A stretch of DNA of 64,000 nucleotides from Tenacibaculum agarivorans. Its GTDB lineage: Bacteria; Bacteroidota; Bacteroidia; Flavobacteriales; Flavobacteriaceae. The stretch spans positions 1 to 64,000 of the forward strand of contig NZ_MSMP01000013.1 in assembly GCF_001936575.1 (NCBI RefSeq), read 5' to 3'. Shown piece by piece: positions 24,877 to 35,215 of the stretch; the first letter of the stretch is position 1; every line of letters starts with the position of its first letter. The notes beneath the pieces are model-generated. The model saw only the letters and a program-made list of their open reading frames with translations. It was not told where the DNA came from and made no database searches. A program made the translations under genes and the position numbers.

Positions 24877-25503
24877 ATGTTTTATTGGTTAGATGAAAAA
24901 ATAGAGTTTCCTCCGTATGATGTGGCTTCTAAAGAAGGTATTATAGCTTTAGGAGGAGATTTGTCTACTGAACGTTTAGTTCATGCTTATGAAAAAGGAA
25001 TTTTCCCTTGGTTTAATGAAGGGGAGCCCATTGTTTGGTATTGTCCAAAAGAACGAATGGTATTATTTCCAGAGGATTTGAAAATCTCCAAATCAATGAA
25101 GCAAATTCTTCGAAAAAAAGACTTCACAATAACGATCAATCAATCTTTTCAAGAAGTAATTTTAAACTGCAAACAAAGTTTTAGAAAAGGTCAAGATGGT
25201 ACTTGGATTACTAATGATATGCAAAAAGCTTATATTAACTTGCATAAAAAAGGATTTGCTACCTCTATTGAAGTATGGAGGAATGATGAATTAGTTGGAG
25301 GTTTGTATGGGGTAGATTTAGGGAATAAAGTCTTTTGTGGGGAAAGTATGTTTACAAAAGTTAGCAATATGAGCAAGGTGGCATTTATTTATTTGGTAAA
25401 AGAATGCGGGTATCAACTTATCGATTGCCAAGTATATAATGATCATTTGGCAAGTTTAGGTGCAAAAGAGATTTCTAGGGAAGCTTTTTTAAAGTATTTA
25501 TAG
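24877..25503 (+). CDS. aat: Leucyl/phenylalanyl-tRNA--protein transferase
   Basis: Aat adds Leu or Phe from aminoacyl-tRNA to N-terminal Lys or Arg of proteins, marking them for ClpS/ClpAP degradation. The 208-residue protein begins with the conserved FPPYDVASKEGIIALGGDLS and contains AYEKGIFPWFNEGEPIVWYCP, GTWITNDMQKAYINLHKKGFATSIEVW and VFCGESMFTKVSNMSKVAF, all diagnostic. It is slightly shorter than many relatives but no core motif is missing. The ATG directly follows the atoE stop codon. Confidence 0.96.
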   Translation: MFYWLDEKIEFPPYDVASKEGIIALGGDLSTERLVHAYEKGIFPWFNEGEPIVWYCPKERMVLFPEDLKISKSMKQILRKKDFTITINQSFQEVILNCKQSFRKGQDGTWITNDMQKAYINLHKKGFATSIEVWRNDELVGGLYGVDLGNKVFCGESMFTKVSNMSKVAFIYLVKECGYQLIDCQVYNDHLASLGAKEISREAFLKYL

Positions 25504-25664
25504 CTGTTTTAGGCTTTTATAGTTAGGCCTGAATTCATTAAAAACAACAAAATCGAGTTTAAGTCCTTTTTTGTTCGATTTAAGCCATTTTCTTAGTTTT
25601 TAAGAATTGTTGATAATTTTGTGATAAAATTGCTTAAAAACTTTATTTTAAGGTTAAAAAAACA

Positions 25665-25672
25665 TAAATTTG
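25665..25672 (+). promoter_or_regulatory. Putative -7 box for gyrB
   Basis: TAAATTTG matches TAnnTTTG and lies 143 bases upstream of gyrB, giving a leader of about 135 bases that contains the two hairpins listed next. The rest of 25504-25664, between aat and this box, shows nothing recognisable apart from AT-rich tracts. Confidence 0.35.
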
Positions 25673-25680
25673 TAAACTGC

Positions 25681-25700
25681 TCGTTATCTTAAGGTAACGA
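25681..25700. promoter_or_regulatory. Near-palindrome in the gyrB leader
   Basis: TCGTTATCTTAAGGTAACGA is a 20-base palindrome with one mismatch that becomes a U-G pair in RNA. It lies directly downstream of the putative gyrB promoter and could be an operator or the first hairpin of the leader. Confidence 0.4.
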
Positions 25701-25728
25701 TATAGTAAGGGGAACATTTTACAATATT

Positions 25729-25773
25729 AAATTAGGAAATTATTAAACGATTAATAATTGGGCCTAATTTTTT
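25729..25773 (+). promoter_or_regulatory. Terminator-like composite hairpin in the gyrB leader
   Basis: An outer 8-bp stem (AAATTAGG with CCTAATTT) encloses an inner 9-bp stem (AATTATTAA with TTAATAATT) and an ACGA loop, with a short asymmetric bulge. A run of six T follows, so it could attenuate transcription 43 bases ahead of gyrB. Confidence 0.45.
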
Positions 25774-25806
25774 ATGTCTTAAATATAGATAAATAACAAA
25801 ATTTAA

Positions 25807-27753
<1,947 letters not shown>

Positions 27754-27784
27754 ATCGAAAGATCAATTATTTAAATATTAGTTC

Positions 27785-27818
27785 AAAAAAAAGCCTCAAG
27801 TATACTTGAGGCTTTTTT
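27785..27818. terminator. Bidirectional terminator between gyrB and the convergent small gene
   Basis: AAAAAAGCCTCAAGTA and TACTTGAGGCTTTTTT form a perfect long palindromic hairpin with T-runs on both strands. It serves gyrB on the plus strand and the four-gene operon that ends at 27825 on the minus strand. Confidence 0.92.
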
Positions 27819-27824
27819 AGTTTT

Positions 27825-27992
27825 TTAAAATCCACCTCCAGGTGGTTCTGGAGAAGCAGCTTGTGCTTTTTTAGGGTTTAATATTAAGTATGTTCCTAAT
27901 GCAGTTAATGCAGCATACTTTCCATAAGTACCTAGCTTTTGTAATGCTTCTTTACGAGTCATTTCATCTTTATATTGATTATTTTTTTTCAT
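27825..27992 (-). CDS. Short exported peptide precursor (55 residues)
   Basis: This short gene encodes 55 residues starting at an ATG 22 bases after the T9SS repeat protein. A basic region with MTRKEALQKLG (residues 11-21) is followed by a hydrophobic stretch (about 27-39, YAALTALGTYLIL), then NPKKAQA and ASPEPPGGGF. The AQA-A junction is a good signal peptidase I site, so cleavage would release a Pro/Gly-rich peptide of about ten residues. TRKEAL resembles a weakened twin-arginine motif (RK in place of RR). The codon use is like its neighbours and the terminator follows directly. Function is unknown; the export prediction is inference. Confidence 0.7.
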   Translation of the reverse strand: MKKNNQYKDEMTRKEALQKLGTYGKYAALTALGTYLILNPKKAQAASPEPPGGGF

Positions 27993-28013
27993 TATAGTTG
28001 GGTTAGAAGATTA

Positions 28014-31000
28014 TTATTCTATAATTACTTTTTTAGTTACAATGCCCCTATCTGAGGTTAGTTTTACTAAATATATACCTGCAGCAAAAGAAGGTAATTC
28101 AATTGTGCTAATTCCATTAGAGTTAATCTGAGTATTAACTAAACTTTTACCTAAAGTAGAATATATTTTTACATTAGCTTCAGTCTGTAAACCAGCAATT
28201 GTAATTTCTTTACTTGCAGATTTATATATACTCACTTCAGATACGTTGTTTTTAATATCTTCCGAACTTAAACTTTTAGCACTTGTATGGATGTAGAATC
28301 TTCCTATTCCATTTGTTGCGTCAGTTAATGAGATGCTATAATTTGTGTCAGTAAGATTCGTAAAAGTGCTTTCAATTCTATCTTCTAAATAAATGTGTAA
28401 TCCGTCAGGTAAATTTTCAGAAATAGCAGAAAAAGTAATTTGATTTCCTGATTCAGCTATTAAACCAACAGGAATAACCATGGTATTATGATCAACATTA
28501 GGTAATGTTTGAATAGCTAAGTTTCGACCATCGTTATCGTTTAATAATTGCGTATAAACTGTGAAATTATCATTTGTACCTCCAAATATTTTTGAATCAT
28601 ATCCATTATCAAAACCTTTAGTTTTTCCTTCAAGATAGAAAACTTTGGTTGCTTTTTTGTTTCCGTTACTTTCAGCAAATAATTCAAAATAAGATTTTGG
28701 AGTTTCTCTTAAGAATGTATCAGAAGATTGATGACTCTGATTTGCTGTAGAAAATGTAACATTACCTGAACCACTAGCTTCTACAAAGAAACCTTGGGCA
28801 GGAGCTATTTCGATTGAGCTCATGTTGTTATAAGTAATATATTGTGAGCCATCCCATAACCAAACTGTTTCTTCGCTTAGTAATCCCGTATTAGCGGTTG
28901 CAAAAGTGCTTGAATTAACAAAAGAAGTAAATGGATTACCTATTAAGTTAAAGTTATTTCTAGTACCTGTAGCAATAGGAAAGTTAATATTAGTAGTATT
29001 TACAGATCCAGTAATAGAAACGTCTCCGGTTGCGGCTAATTTCATAGATACTCCTGCACCTGAAACCAAAGGACCAGTTGTGGCTGAAGTAGCATAAACC
29101 CATGGATCAGTACCATTATTTGTAAATGCGCCAATACCAATATTTGAGCCACTACCAGTTGCAAAGTTATGACTAGGATTATTAATAATATCTTCTTGAG
29201 TTTCACCAGATACTGGAGCAGAAACTAAATACCAATTTGTTGTTGGTAAGTTTCTTGTGTATGTAGTTGTACCTGTTACTGATGCATTTGCAATTAAGGA
29301 TGCACCAGATGCTATACTAATGGTACCCACAGTTACAGCCGAAGAAATAGTAGGGTAACTGGTTAAACCAGAAGGTATAATAACATCACCAGTGCTATGA
29401 GGTGCGACATTTGTATTCCAGTTACCAGGTTGTTCCCAAGAGTTATTTATTGCCCCCGTCCATGTATATGTACTAAAAGTAACCGTTACATCAAAAGTAC
29501 TTGAATTTGGACAAGTGCCAGCAGTTGTGTAAGTTACTGTGTATGTATTAGGTGTAGAAGCAGAAAGGTCTATAATTCCATTGGAAGCAATACTTAATCC
29601 AGGAGTTGAACTAAAGCTTCCTCCTGTTAATCCACTAATTGTTGGAGAAGGATCAGCATCGTCAATTGTATATGAAGAAGAACCGTAACTAAAAGAAGCA
29701 TCATCTAAAGCATTAATAGTTACACTTGCTGTACTGGAATTCGGGCAAGTTCCTGCTGTAGTATATGTTACTGTATATGTTCCAGGAGTTGAAGCGGATA
29801 CATCAATTGTACCGTTTGTAGCAATACTTAATCCTGATGTTGAGCTAAAACTTCCACCTGTTAGTCCCGAAATTGTAGGAGAAGGATCGGAAGCGTCTAC
29901 ACAATATGAAGAAGCTCCATAAGCAAAAGAAGCATTATCTAAGTTATTAATTGTGATGCTCGCTGTACTTGAATTTGGACAAGTCCCTGCTGTAGTGTAG
30001 GTAACAGTATATGTCCCAGCAGTAGATGCTGATACATCAATTGTACCGTTTGTAGCAATACTTAATCCTGATGTTGAACTAAAACTTCCACCTGTTAATC
30101 CTGTAATAGTAGGAGAAGGATCTGAAGCATCTTTACAATATGAAGACGAACCATAACTAAAAGAAGCATCATCTAAAGCATTAATCGTTACACTTGCTGT
30201 ACTAGAATTCGGGCAAGTTCCTGCTGTAGTATATGTTACTGTATATGTTCCAGGAGTTGAAGCAGATACATCAATTGTACCGTTTGTAGCGATACTTAAT
30301 CCTGATGTTGAGCTAAAACTTCCACCTGTTAGTCCTGAAATTGTAGGAGAAGGATCGGAAGCGTCTACACAATATGAAGAAGCCCCATAAGCAAAAGAGG
30401 CATTATCTAAGTTATTAATTGTGATGCTCGCTGTACTAGAATTAGGACAAGTTCCTGCTGTAGTGTAGGTAACAGTATATGTTCCAGCAGTTGAAGCAGA
30501 TACATCAATTGTTCCATTGGTAGCAATACTTAATCCTGATGTTGAACTAAAACTTCCTCCTGTTAATCCTGTGATTGTAGGAGAAGGATCAGAAGCGTCT
30601 TTACAGTAGCTAGAAGAGCTGTAACTAAAACTTGCATCGTCCGCAGCGGTGATTGTTATAGATACATCTTCAGAACATCCTACTGAAGCGGTATAAGTTA
30701 CAGTATAGGTATTTGGTGTAGAAGCAGACAAATCAATGGTTCCGTTAGAAGCTATACTTAGTCCAGAAGTAGAACTAAATGTACCTCCTGTAGTTCCTGT
30801 TATGGTAGGGCTTGGGTCTGATCCGTTAACACAATAGGATGAAGAAGCATAAGAAAATGAAGCATCACAAGGGGCAGAACAAGTTACACTCACGCCAGAG
30901 TAGTCAGAAGGAGTGATGCCTAAGTTTGTCCCGTCGTTAACAGACCAGTTATTTCTGTTGTTTATGGAGATGCTTAAAGCAGATGAATTTCCAGTTAAGG

Positions 31001-31610
31001 TACCTGTGTATTTTGCATTATTTCTTTCTGTTGTTCCTGGAGGGAATAATCCTACAGCATTGGTGCCATTTGTAAGTCCTGGTGGTAGAGAAGATCTTGT
31101 AGTAGAAGTAGAAGTTAAGTTCGAGTTCCACCCATCTGTATCAAGAGATATATCTCCATTCAAAGCAGTGATAAAAGTAATGTCTGCTGCTGATGCAGGT
31201 TTAGCGGTGGCAGCTTGGTATATTAGTATTTGATCTCCGCCAGATAAATTGAAGCCAGTACCAGCTAGGGTTACAAGGCTAATGCTACCTCCTCCTGTTA
31301 TAGCAAAGGAATCAGTGGTGGTTTCAATGATACTGACAATAGTCCCACAAGATAATCCGCCTGCAGGAGCGGTATATTGGAAATGAGGTTCTGTATTTCC
31401 AACCCAAGTATTTGTAATATCACTCCAACCTTGCTCTGTGAAAAAAATTACTTCACTTGCGGGTATATCGGTTAATGTAATAAAACTAAAGCCATCAGGG
31501 GAATCAGTATTGTATCCTATTATAGCAATATCGCCAGCAGCTAATTGTGAAAAAACCTGAGGGATATTGAGTATGATAGTAAAAATTATAAACAGTATTG
31601 TTTTTTTCAT
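28014..31610 (-). CDS. Large T9SS type A sorted surface protein with six 78-residue repeats
   Basis: A 1198-residue secreted protein with a signal peptide (residues 1-21). Residues 24-245 form a globular N-terminal domain (AAGDIAIIGYNTDSPDGFSF, FFTEQGWSD) resembling the lamin-tail-like modules of Bacteroidota surface proteins. Residues 249-715 are six Ig/PKD-like repeats of about 78 residues, Ser/Thr-rich with one Cys pair each. Residues 718-1110 are a beta-rich region (TWTGAINNSWEQPGNW, NFNLIGNPFTSF) and the last 80 residues a type A sorting domain ending GIVTKKVIIE. It should be displayed on the surface or released through the type IX system; an adhesin-like role is likely. It is the third gene of a four-gene operon. 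Confidence 0.88.
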   Translation of the reverse strand: MKKTILFIIFTIILNIPQVFSQLAAGDIAIIGYNTDSPDGFSFITLTDIPASEVIFFTEQGWSDITNTWVGNTEPHFQYTAPAGGLSCGTIVSIIETTTDSFAITGGGSISLVTLAGTGFNLSGGDQILIYQAATAKPASAADITFITALNGDISLDTDGWNSNLTSTSTTRSSLPPGLTNGTNAVGLFPPGTTERNNAKYTGTLTGNSSALSISINNRNNWSVNDGTNLGITPSDYSGVSVTCSAPCDASFSYASSSYCVNGSDPSPTITGTTGGTFSSTSGLSIASNGTIDLSASTPNTYTVTYTASVGCSEDVSITITAADDASFSYSSSSYCKDASDPSPTITGLTGGSFSSTSGLSIATNGTIDVSASTAGTYTVTYTTAGTCPNSSTASITINNLDNASFAYGASSYCVDASDPSPTISGLTGGSFSSTSGLSIATNGTIDVSASTPGTYTVTYTTAGTCPNSSTASVTINALDDASFSYGSSSYCKDASDPSPTITGLTGGSFSSTSGLSIATNGTIDVSASTAGTYTVTYTTAGTCPNSSTASITINNLDNASFAYGASSYCVDASDPSPTISGLTGGSFSSTSGLSIATNGTIDVSASTPGTYTVTYTTAGTCPNSSTASVTINALDDASFSYGSSSYTIDDADPSPTISGLTGGSFSSTPGLSIASNGIIDLSASTPNTYTVTYTTAGTCPNSSTFDVTVTFSTYTWTGAINNSWEQPGNWNTNVAPHSTGDVIIPSGLTSYPTISSAVTVGTISIASGASLIANASVTGTTTYTRNLPTTNWYLVSAPVSGETQEDIINNPSHNFATGSGSNIGIGAFTNNGTDPWVYATSATTGPLVSGAGVSMKLAATGDVSITGSVNTTNINFPIATGTRNNFNLIGNPFTSFVNSSTFATANTGLLSEETVWLWDGSQYITYNNMSSIEIAPAQGFFVEASGSGNVTFSTANQSHQSSDTFLRETPKSYFELFAESNGNKKATKVFYLEGKTKGFDNGYDSKIFGGTNDNFTVYTQLLNDNDGRNLAIQTLPNVDHNTMVIPVGLIAESGNQITFSAISENLPDGLHIYLEDRIESTFTNLTDTNYSISLTDATNGIGRFYIHTSAKSLSSEDIKNNVSEVSIYKSASKEITIAGLQTEANVKIYSTLGKSLVNTQINSNGISTIELPSFAAGIYLVKLTSDRGIVTKKVIIE
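29465..30866 (-). repeat. Six tandem 234-bp coding repeats with a 468-bp higher-order unit
   Basis: The repeat units of the surface protein are 78 codons long. Units 2-5 alternate between two types (TITG/AGTYTV and TISG/PGTYTV), so near-identical DNA recurs every 468 bp, for example from 29701 and from 30169. This points to recent duplication of a two-unit block. The first and last units are more diverged. Confidence 0.85.
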
Positions 31611-31650
31611 GTTGTTAGGATTAAGTTAATATATTATAAATATATGATTT

Positions 31651-32751
31651 TTAATGGCATAGATAAGAATTGTGCCATCCTTTATTTTCGTCGTTATCTG
31701 TTGTTTTTATAATGTTGTTATGTGTAAGCGTTTCTGTATATTGAAACTGATATGAGTTTTCTACCCACTTTATTTCCCATAAATGTTGATTTGGAGAGAA
31801 TCTATTTGTTGTAATATCGGTATTTATAATTCCTCTTGGTCCTAATACCTTATTTAGGGTTGAGTTTGTTTTCTTTTTAAGTTTATTGTTGATAATTAAT
31901 CCATTTTCAAATCCTAAAACGGAAAATATACTTGGGGTTTTATTATACTTTTCTTTGTATGATGCAATAAAGTTAATATTGTCATCAGTCATTAAATTAC
32001 TGTGCCAAGAAGATATGTATTTTGTAGTATCAAATAATTGAGGATACTTAGAAAGTATTTTGTTATTTATAGAAAAAGGTAATGTGTAAAGTGGTGTTGA
32101 GCTGTTAACTTTATTTTTATGTAAAAAATCAGCGTGTTCCTCTGCATAAACTCCATTGTAAAAAGCAAATAATACATCAGGTTTAGTAACGTCTACAAAT
32201 TGAGTCATTAATTCAGCTTCATTTTCTCTTGGATGTAATGGAGTTACAAAATGTCCTGAGAATTCAGCTTCATTTTTTTCATATAAAGCATCTTGTATAG
32301 CTTCAATAAAACCATAACCAGATTCATAGAAACATGTAGAAGTTCCTACATGTTTAATTCCTTTATCTATAAAGTATTTACCAAGTGAATACGTAGCGTT
32401 ATATAAATCTAGAGAGTTGCAGAAAATATGTTGTCTACTGTCTAAGTTTAAAGGTTTGGTAGCACCAAAGTCTGTATAAACCAATGATTCTTCCATGTTA
32501 TCAAAAAAATCTAGTACTTTACTTAAATCTCGATGTCCTAGAATTCCTGTAGTTACTACTACTTCTTCTTGATTTATTAGTTTTTGAGATGCATTAACTA
32601 TGTTTTCAGCTTCATTCCCTAATCCTATACCTTCAATACATAATTTATAATGATCAGATAATGATAACTTTAATCCATTCATGAATTCTTTTGCCATGGT
32701 TGGATATTGTTTAGACTGTGGAAGTAGTACCCCGATTTTTTGTAATTCCAT
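31651..32751 (-). CDS. Periplasmic-binding-like protein without signal peptide
   Basis: A 366-residue protein with the type I periplasmic binding fold of branched-chain amino acid receptors: ELQKIGVLLPQSKQYPTMAKEFMNGLKL at the start, VVTTGILGHRDLSKVLDFF, HVGTSTCFYESGYGFIEAIQDAL and KPDVLFAFYNGVYAEEHADFL. The ATG at 32751 was chosen because it begins right before the first strand; the open frame to 32853 overlaps the collar gene and adds no signal peptide. With no export signal or lipobox and no ABC permease nearby, it is predicted to be cytoplasmic, which is unusual for the fold. It lies 58 bases after the collar gene and 40 before the surface protein. Confidence 0.8.
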   Translation of the reverse strand: MELQKIGVLLPQSKQYPTMAKEFMNGLKLSLSDHYKLCIEGIGLGNEAENIVNASQKLINQEEVVVTTGILGHRDLSKVLDFFDNMEESLVYTDFGATKPLNLDSRQHIFCNSLDLYNATYSLGKYFIDKGIKHVGTSTCFYESGYGFIEAIQDALYEKNEAEFSGHFVTPLHPRENEAELMTQFVDVTKPDVLFAFYNGVYAEEHADFLHKNKVNSSTPLYTLPFSINNKILSKYPQLFDTTKYISSWHSNLMTDDNINFIASYKEKYNKTPSIFSVLGFENGLIINNKLKKKTNSTLNKVLGPRGIINTDITTNRFSPNQHLWEIKWVENSYQFQYTETLTHNNIIKTTDNDENKGWHNSYLCH

Positions 32752-32809
32752 AATAAAATAATAGTTGAAATTTAAGGCCCATATAGAATGAGCCTTAATT
32801 GATAATGTT

Positions 32810-33397
32810 TTAGCTTCTAGAAGGGAAAATTCCAACCATAGCAATACATACATACATACCTAAAAATGGATTTCTAATATTGAATGATTGACTACCACCA
32901 GCATGCGTGATTGTTCCAGAGGCTGATCCAGTAACTGTAACACCTCCTAATTTACCTGCAGTACCACTTCCTGGTTCTCTATATATTTCAGGAAGACTTG
33001 CATCTTCTGTACCTAAAATATTCTCACCGTTACCTGTTTCATTTGTAGCACTACCATTATTTAGTGTAGAAACACTTACATCAATAGTACTTGTTGGATC
33101 AAAGATGTGGTTATGTGATGGCATTTCAAGAATATTTAAAGTCTTGTATTCTATACCACCTCTTTCACCCCAAGTAATTGTAGAAAGCCCAGCCCCGTGG
33201 CCTACACCAACAATACTACGCCCTCTTAAGTCTGGTAATGCAAAAGTTGTTCTCCCGTCTCCACCATAAGTAGTGCCTAATAAAGAAAATAAAGCAGAAT
33301 GAGAAGCAATAGCTAGTAATTGGCCTGAGCAAGTTGACCACCCACGCGGTGCAAAATTAAATCCGAATGTTTGAATTTGTCCTAAAAATGGATCCAT
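32810..33397 (-). CDS. Phage tail collar domain protein (microcystin-dependent-protein type)
   Basis: A 195-residue protein of the tail-collar family, typified by FLGQIQTFGFNFAPRGWSTCSGQLLAIASHSALFSLLGTTYGGDGRTTFALPDLRGR; GWSTCSGQLL and FALPDLRGRSIVGVG are the family signatures. The middle is Thr/Asn/Gly-rich and the end is NPFLGMYVCIAMVGIFPSR. Homologues are found both in phage tail fibres and as stand-alone bacterial genes of unknown role. No other phage gene is present here, so it is read as the first gene of the bacterial operon that continues to 27825. Confidence 0.92.
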   Translation of the reverse strand: MDPFLGQIQTFGFNFAPRGWSTCSGQLLAIASHSALFSLLGTTYGGDGRTTFALPDLRGRSIVGVGHGAGLSTITWGERGGIEYKTLNILEMPSHNHIFDPTSTIDVSVSTLNNGSATNETGNGENILGTEDASLPEIYREPGSGTAGKLGGVTVTGSASGTITHAGGSQSFNIRNPFLGMYVCIAMVGIFPSRS

Positions 33398-33526
33398 AAT
33401 AATAAAGTTTAAAAGTTAGTAATTTTATAGATAGATTACACTTTTTAATGCTTGATTAATAAAGAGTAATATGTTGTCCCCAATCAAATTTAATTAGGAA
33501 AAAAACTGAAGTGCTATTTTTTTTCT

Positions 33527-33673
33527 TGAGTGTTGGTTTTTTGATTATAGGCGTTTACATAAAAGGAATAAGTGTGTAACGATAAAGCCTATTTATTGGT
33601 TTTTGGGACGTGAGCGTGTGATAACTGATCACAAGCGTGCCATATTCAGTTATGAGTGTGGATTTCTATATAA
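33527..33673. promoter_or_regulatory. Five AGYGTK motifs in a 21-bp register upstream of the collar operon
   Basis: AGTGTT at 33529, AGTGTG at 33571, AGCGTG at 33613, AGCGTG at 33634 and AGTGTG at 33655 are spaced by 42, 42, 21 and 21 bp, so all five lie on the same helical face. The last three are adjacent 21-bp units. A palindrome TGTGATAACTGATCACA (33617-33633) overlaps the array. The region is 130-260 bp upstream of the collar gene in the 315-bp gap 33398-33712, whose remainder is AT-rich without other signals. A multi-dimer regulator site is inferred. Confidence 0.45.
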
Positions 33674-33712
33674 AAAAACAGAAAATCTGATTCTAAAAAT
33701 AGAATGGAAGAT

Positions 33713-35215
33713 CTAGTTTTTCTTCCAGAAAAAAGGAGTAAATAAAATAAGTACAGTAAATAACTCTAAACGTCCAATTAACATTAAGAAAGAACAGAAC
33801 AATTTGGCACTATTAGATAAGTGGGCAAAATTATCTACAGGACTAACACTTCCTATAGCAGGACCGATATTTCCAAGAGAAGAAGCGCAAGCACCTAGAG
33901 CAGATTTAATATCTAATCCCATAAGTGCTAAGACTACAGCACCTACAATAAAAATTAACATGTATAAGATGAAGAAAGAGATGATATTAAAAACAATAGT
34001 TTGTTTTACAGCTTTGCCGTCGTAACGAACAGGAATGATTGCATTAGGATGTAATGTCTTTTTAAACTCTAAAAAGCTATTTTTTAACATTACTATGTGT
34101 CTCACAACCTTTACTCCTCCAGATGTAGATCCTGCAGAACCACCAACAAAAAATAAAGCAAAGAAGATGGCGGTGATAAAATAACTCCACATAGTAAAAT
34201 CAGCGGATACAAAACCAGTAGTAGTAACTACTGAAATAATAGAAAATAGAGCGTGTCTAAAGGCACTTTCAGTTTTGCCTAATATCATTGGGTGTTCTAT
34301 CGAACTTTGTAACGAGGGATCTTTAAAAAAGAGAATAGATACTGTTACTAATATGGTTATAAATAAAATACCTAAACCATAATATTTAAATTCTTCACTT
34401 TGTATTACTTTTCGAATTTTTCCTTTTAAAGCAAAATAGGTAAGTACGAAATTGGTACCAGCTATAAACATGAAAAAGATGATAATATACTGAACTAAAG
34501 GCATGCCGTTCCAATAGGCAACACTAGCATTTTTAGTAGAAAAACCTCCAGTACTAACAGTAGCCATTGCATGATTTATCGCATCATACCAAGTCATTCC
34601 AGCAACTTTTAGTAAAAGAAATTGAGTAATTGTTAATCCAACATAAATTAACCATAAACGTTTGGCGGTATCTGTAATTCTAGGATGTAGCTTATCTGCA
34701 GATGGGCCTGGTGCTTCAGCCATAAATAGCTGCATACCACCAATTCCTAATAGAGGTAAAATAGCAATAGTTAATACAATAATTCCCATTCCTCCAATCC
34801 AATGTGTTGCACTTCTCCAGAACAAAATACCTTTAGGCATACTTTCTATATCTGTTAAAATTGAAGAACCAGTAGTAGAATACCCAGAAATGGTTTCAAA
34901 AAGTGCATTAATAATAGAAGGTATACTTCCAGTCATTAAATAAGGTAACATTCCAGTAATGGTCAATGTAATCCAACCTAGTGTTACAATTAAATAACCT
35001 TCTTTTTTTTGTAAATTCTTATTTGTTGGTTTGTTGAAAAAGTACAATACAGCTCCTAAAGAAATAGTCATTATACCTGAACTTAAAATTCCTAAAACAA
35101 CATCAGTTTCTTTAAAATAAAAACTAAAAGGAATAGCTACCCACATGAATACACCATTCAAGATGGCTGTGACTCCTAAAAAACGAAAGATGAGTTTAAG
35201 ATTTAAGTTCTCCAT
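33713..35215 (-). CDS. trkH: Potassium uptake protein TrkH
   Basis: TrkH is the pore of the Trk/Ktr potassium uptake system in the inner membrane. The 500-residue protein has about ten or more membrane helices and the four pseudo-repeated pore loops ISGYSTTGSSI, ATVSTGGFSTKN, VVTTTGFVSADF and ASSLGNIGPAIG. GSAGSTSGGVKVVR, a family signature, is present. Its start codon overlaps the trkA stop by one base, consistent with coupled translation of pore and regulator. Confidence 0.96.
   Translation of the reverse strand: MENLNLKLIFRFLGVTAILNGVFMWVAIPFSFYFKETDVVLGILSSGIMTISLGAVLYFFNKPTNKNLQKKEGYLIVTLGWITLTITGMLPYLMTGSIPSIINALFETISGYSTTGSSILTDIESMPKGILFWRSATHWIGGMGIIVLTIAILPLLGIGGMQLFMAEAPGPSADKLHPRITDTAKRLWLIYVGLTITQFLLLKVAGMTWYDAINHAMATVSTGGFSTKNASVAYWNGMPLVQYIIIFFMFIAGTNFVLTYFALKGKIRKVIQSEEFKYYGLGILFITILVTVSILFFKDPSLQSSIEHPMILGKTESAFRHALFSIISVVTTTGFVSADFTMWSYFITAIFFALFFVGGSAGSTSGGVKVVRHIVMLKNSFLEFKKTLHPNAIIPVRYDGKAVKQTIVFNIISFFILYMLIFIVGAVVLALMGLDIKSALGACASSLGNIGPAIGSVSPVDNFAHLSNSAKLFCSFLMLIGRLELFTVLILFTPFFWKKN

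Noticed and set aside
25540-25585. Possible terminator after aat (ATCGAGTTTAAG / TTCGATTTAAG)
   Set aside because: The two elements are closer to direct than inverted copies and do not form a convincing stem with a T-run.
29465-30866. CRISPR-like array
   Set aside because: The repeats are in-frame 234-bp protein-coding units without short spacers.
32810-33397. Prophage remnant suggested by the tail-collar gene
   Set aside because: No other phage gene, integrase or attachment site is nearby, and stand-alone collar genes are common in bacterial genomes.
33617-33633. Crp-type binding site TGTGATAACTGATCACA
   Set aside because: The two TGTGA/TCACA arms are separated by seven bases instead of six, and the Crp/Fnr protein in the window lacks an evident cAMP site, so it was reported only as part of the repeat array.
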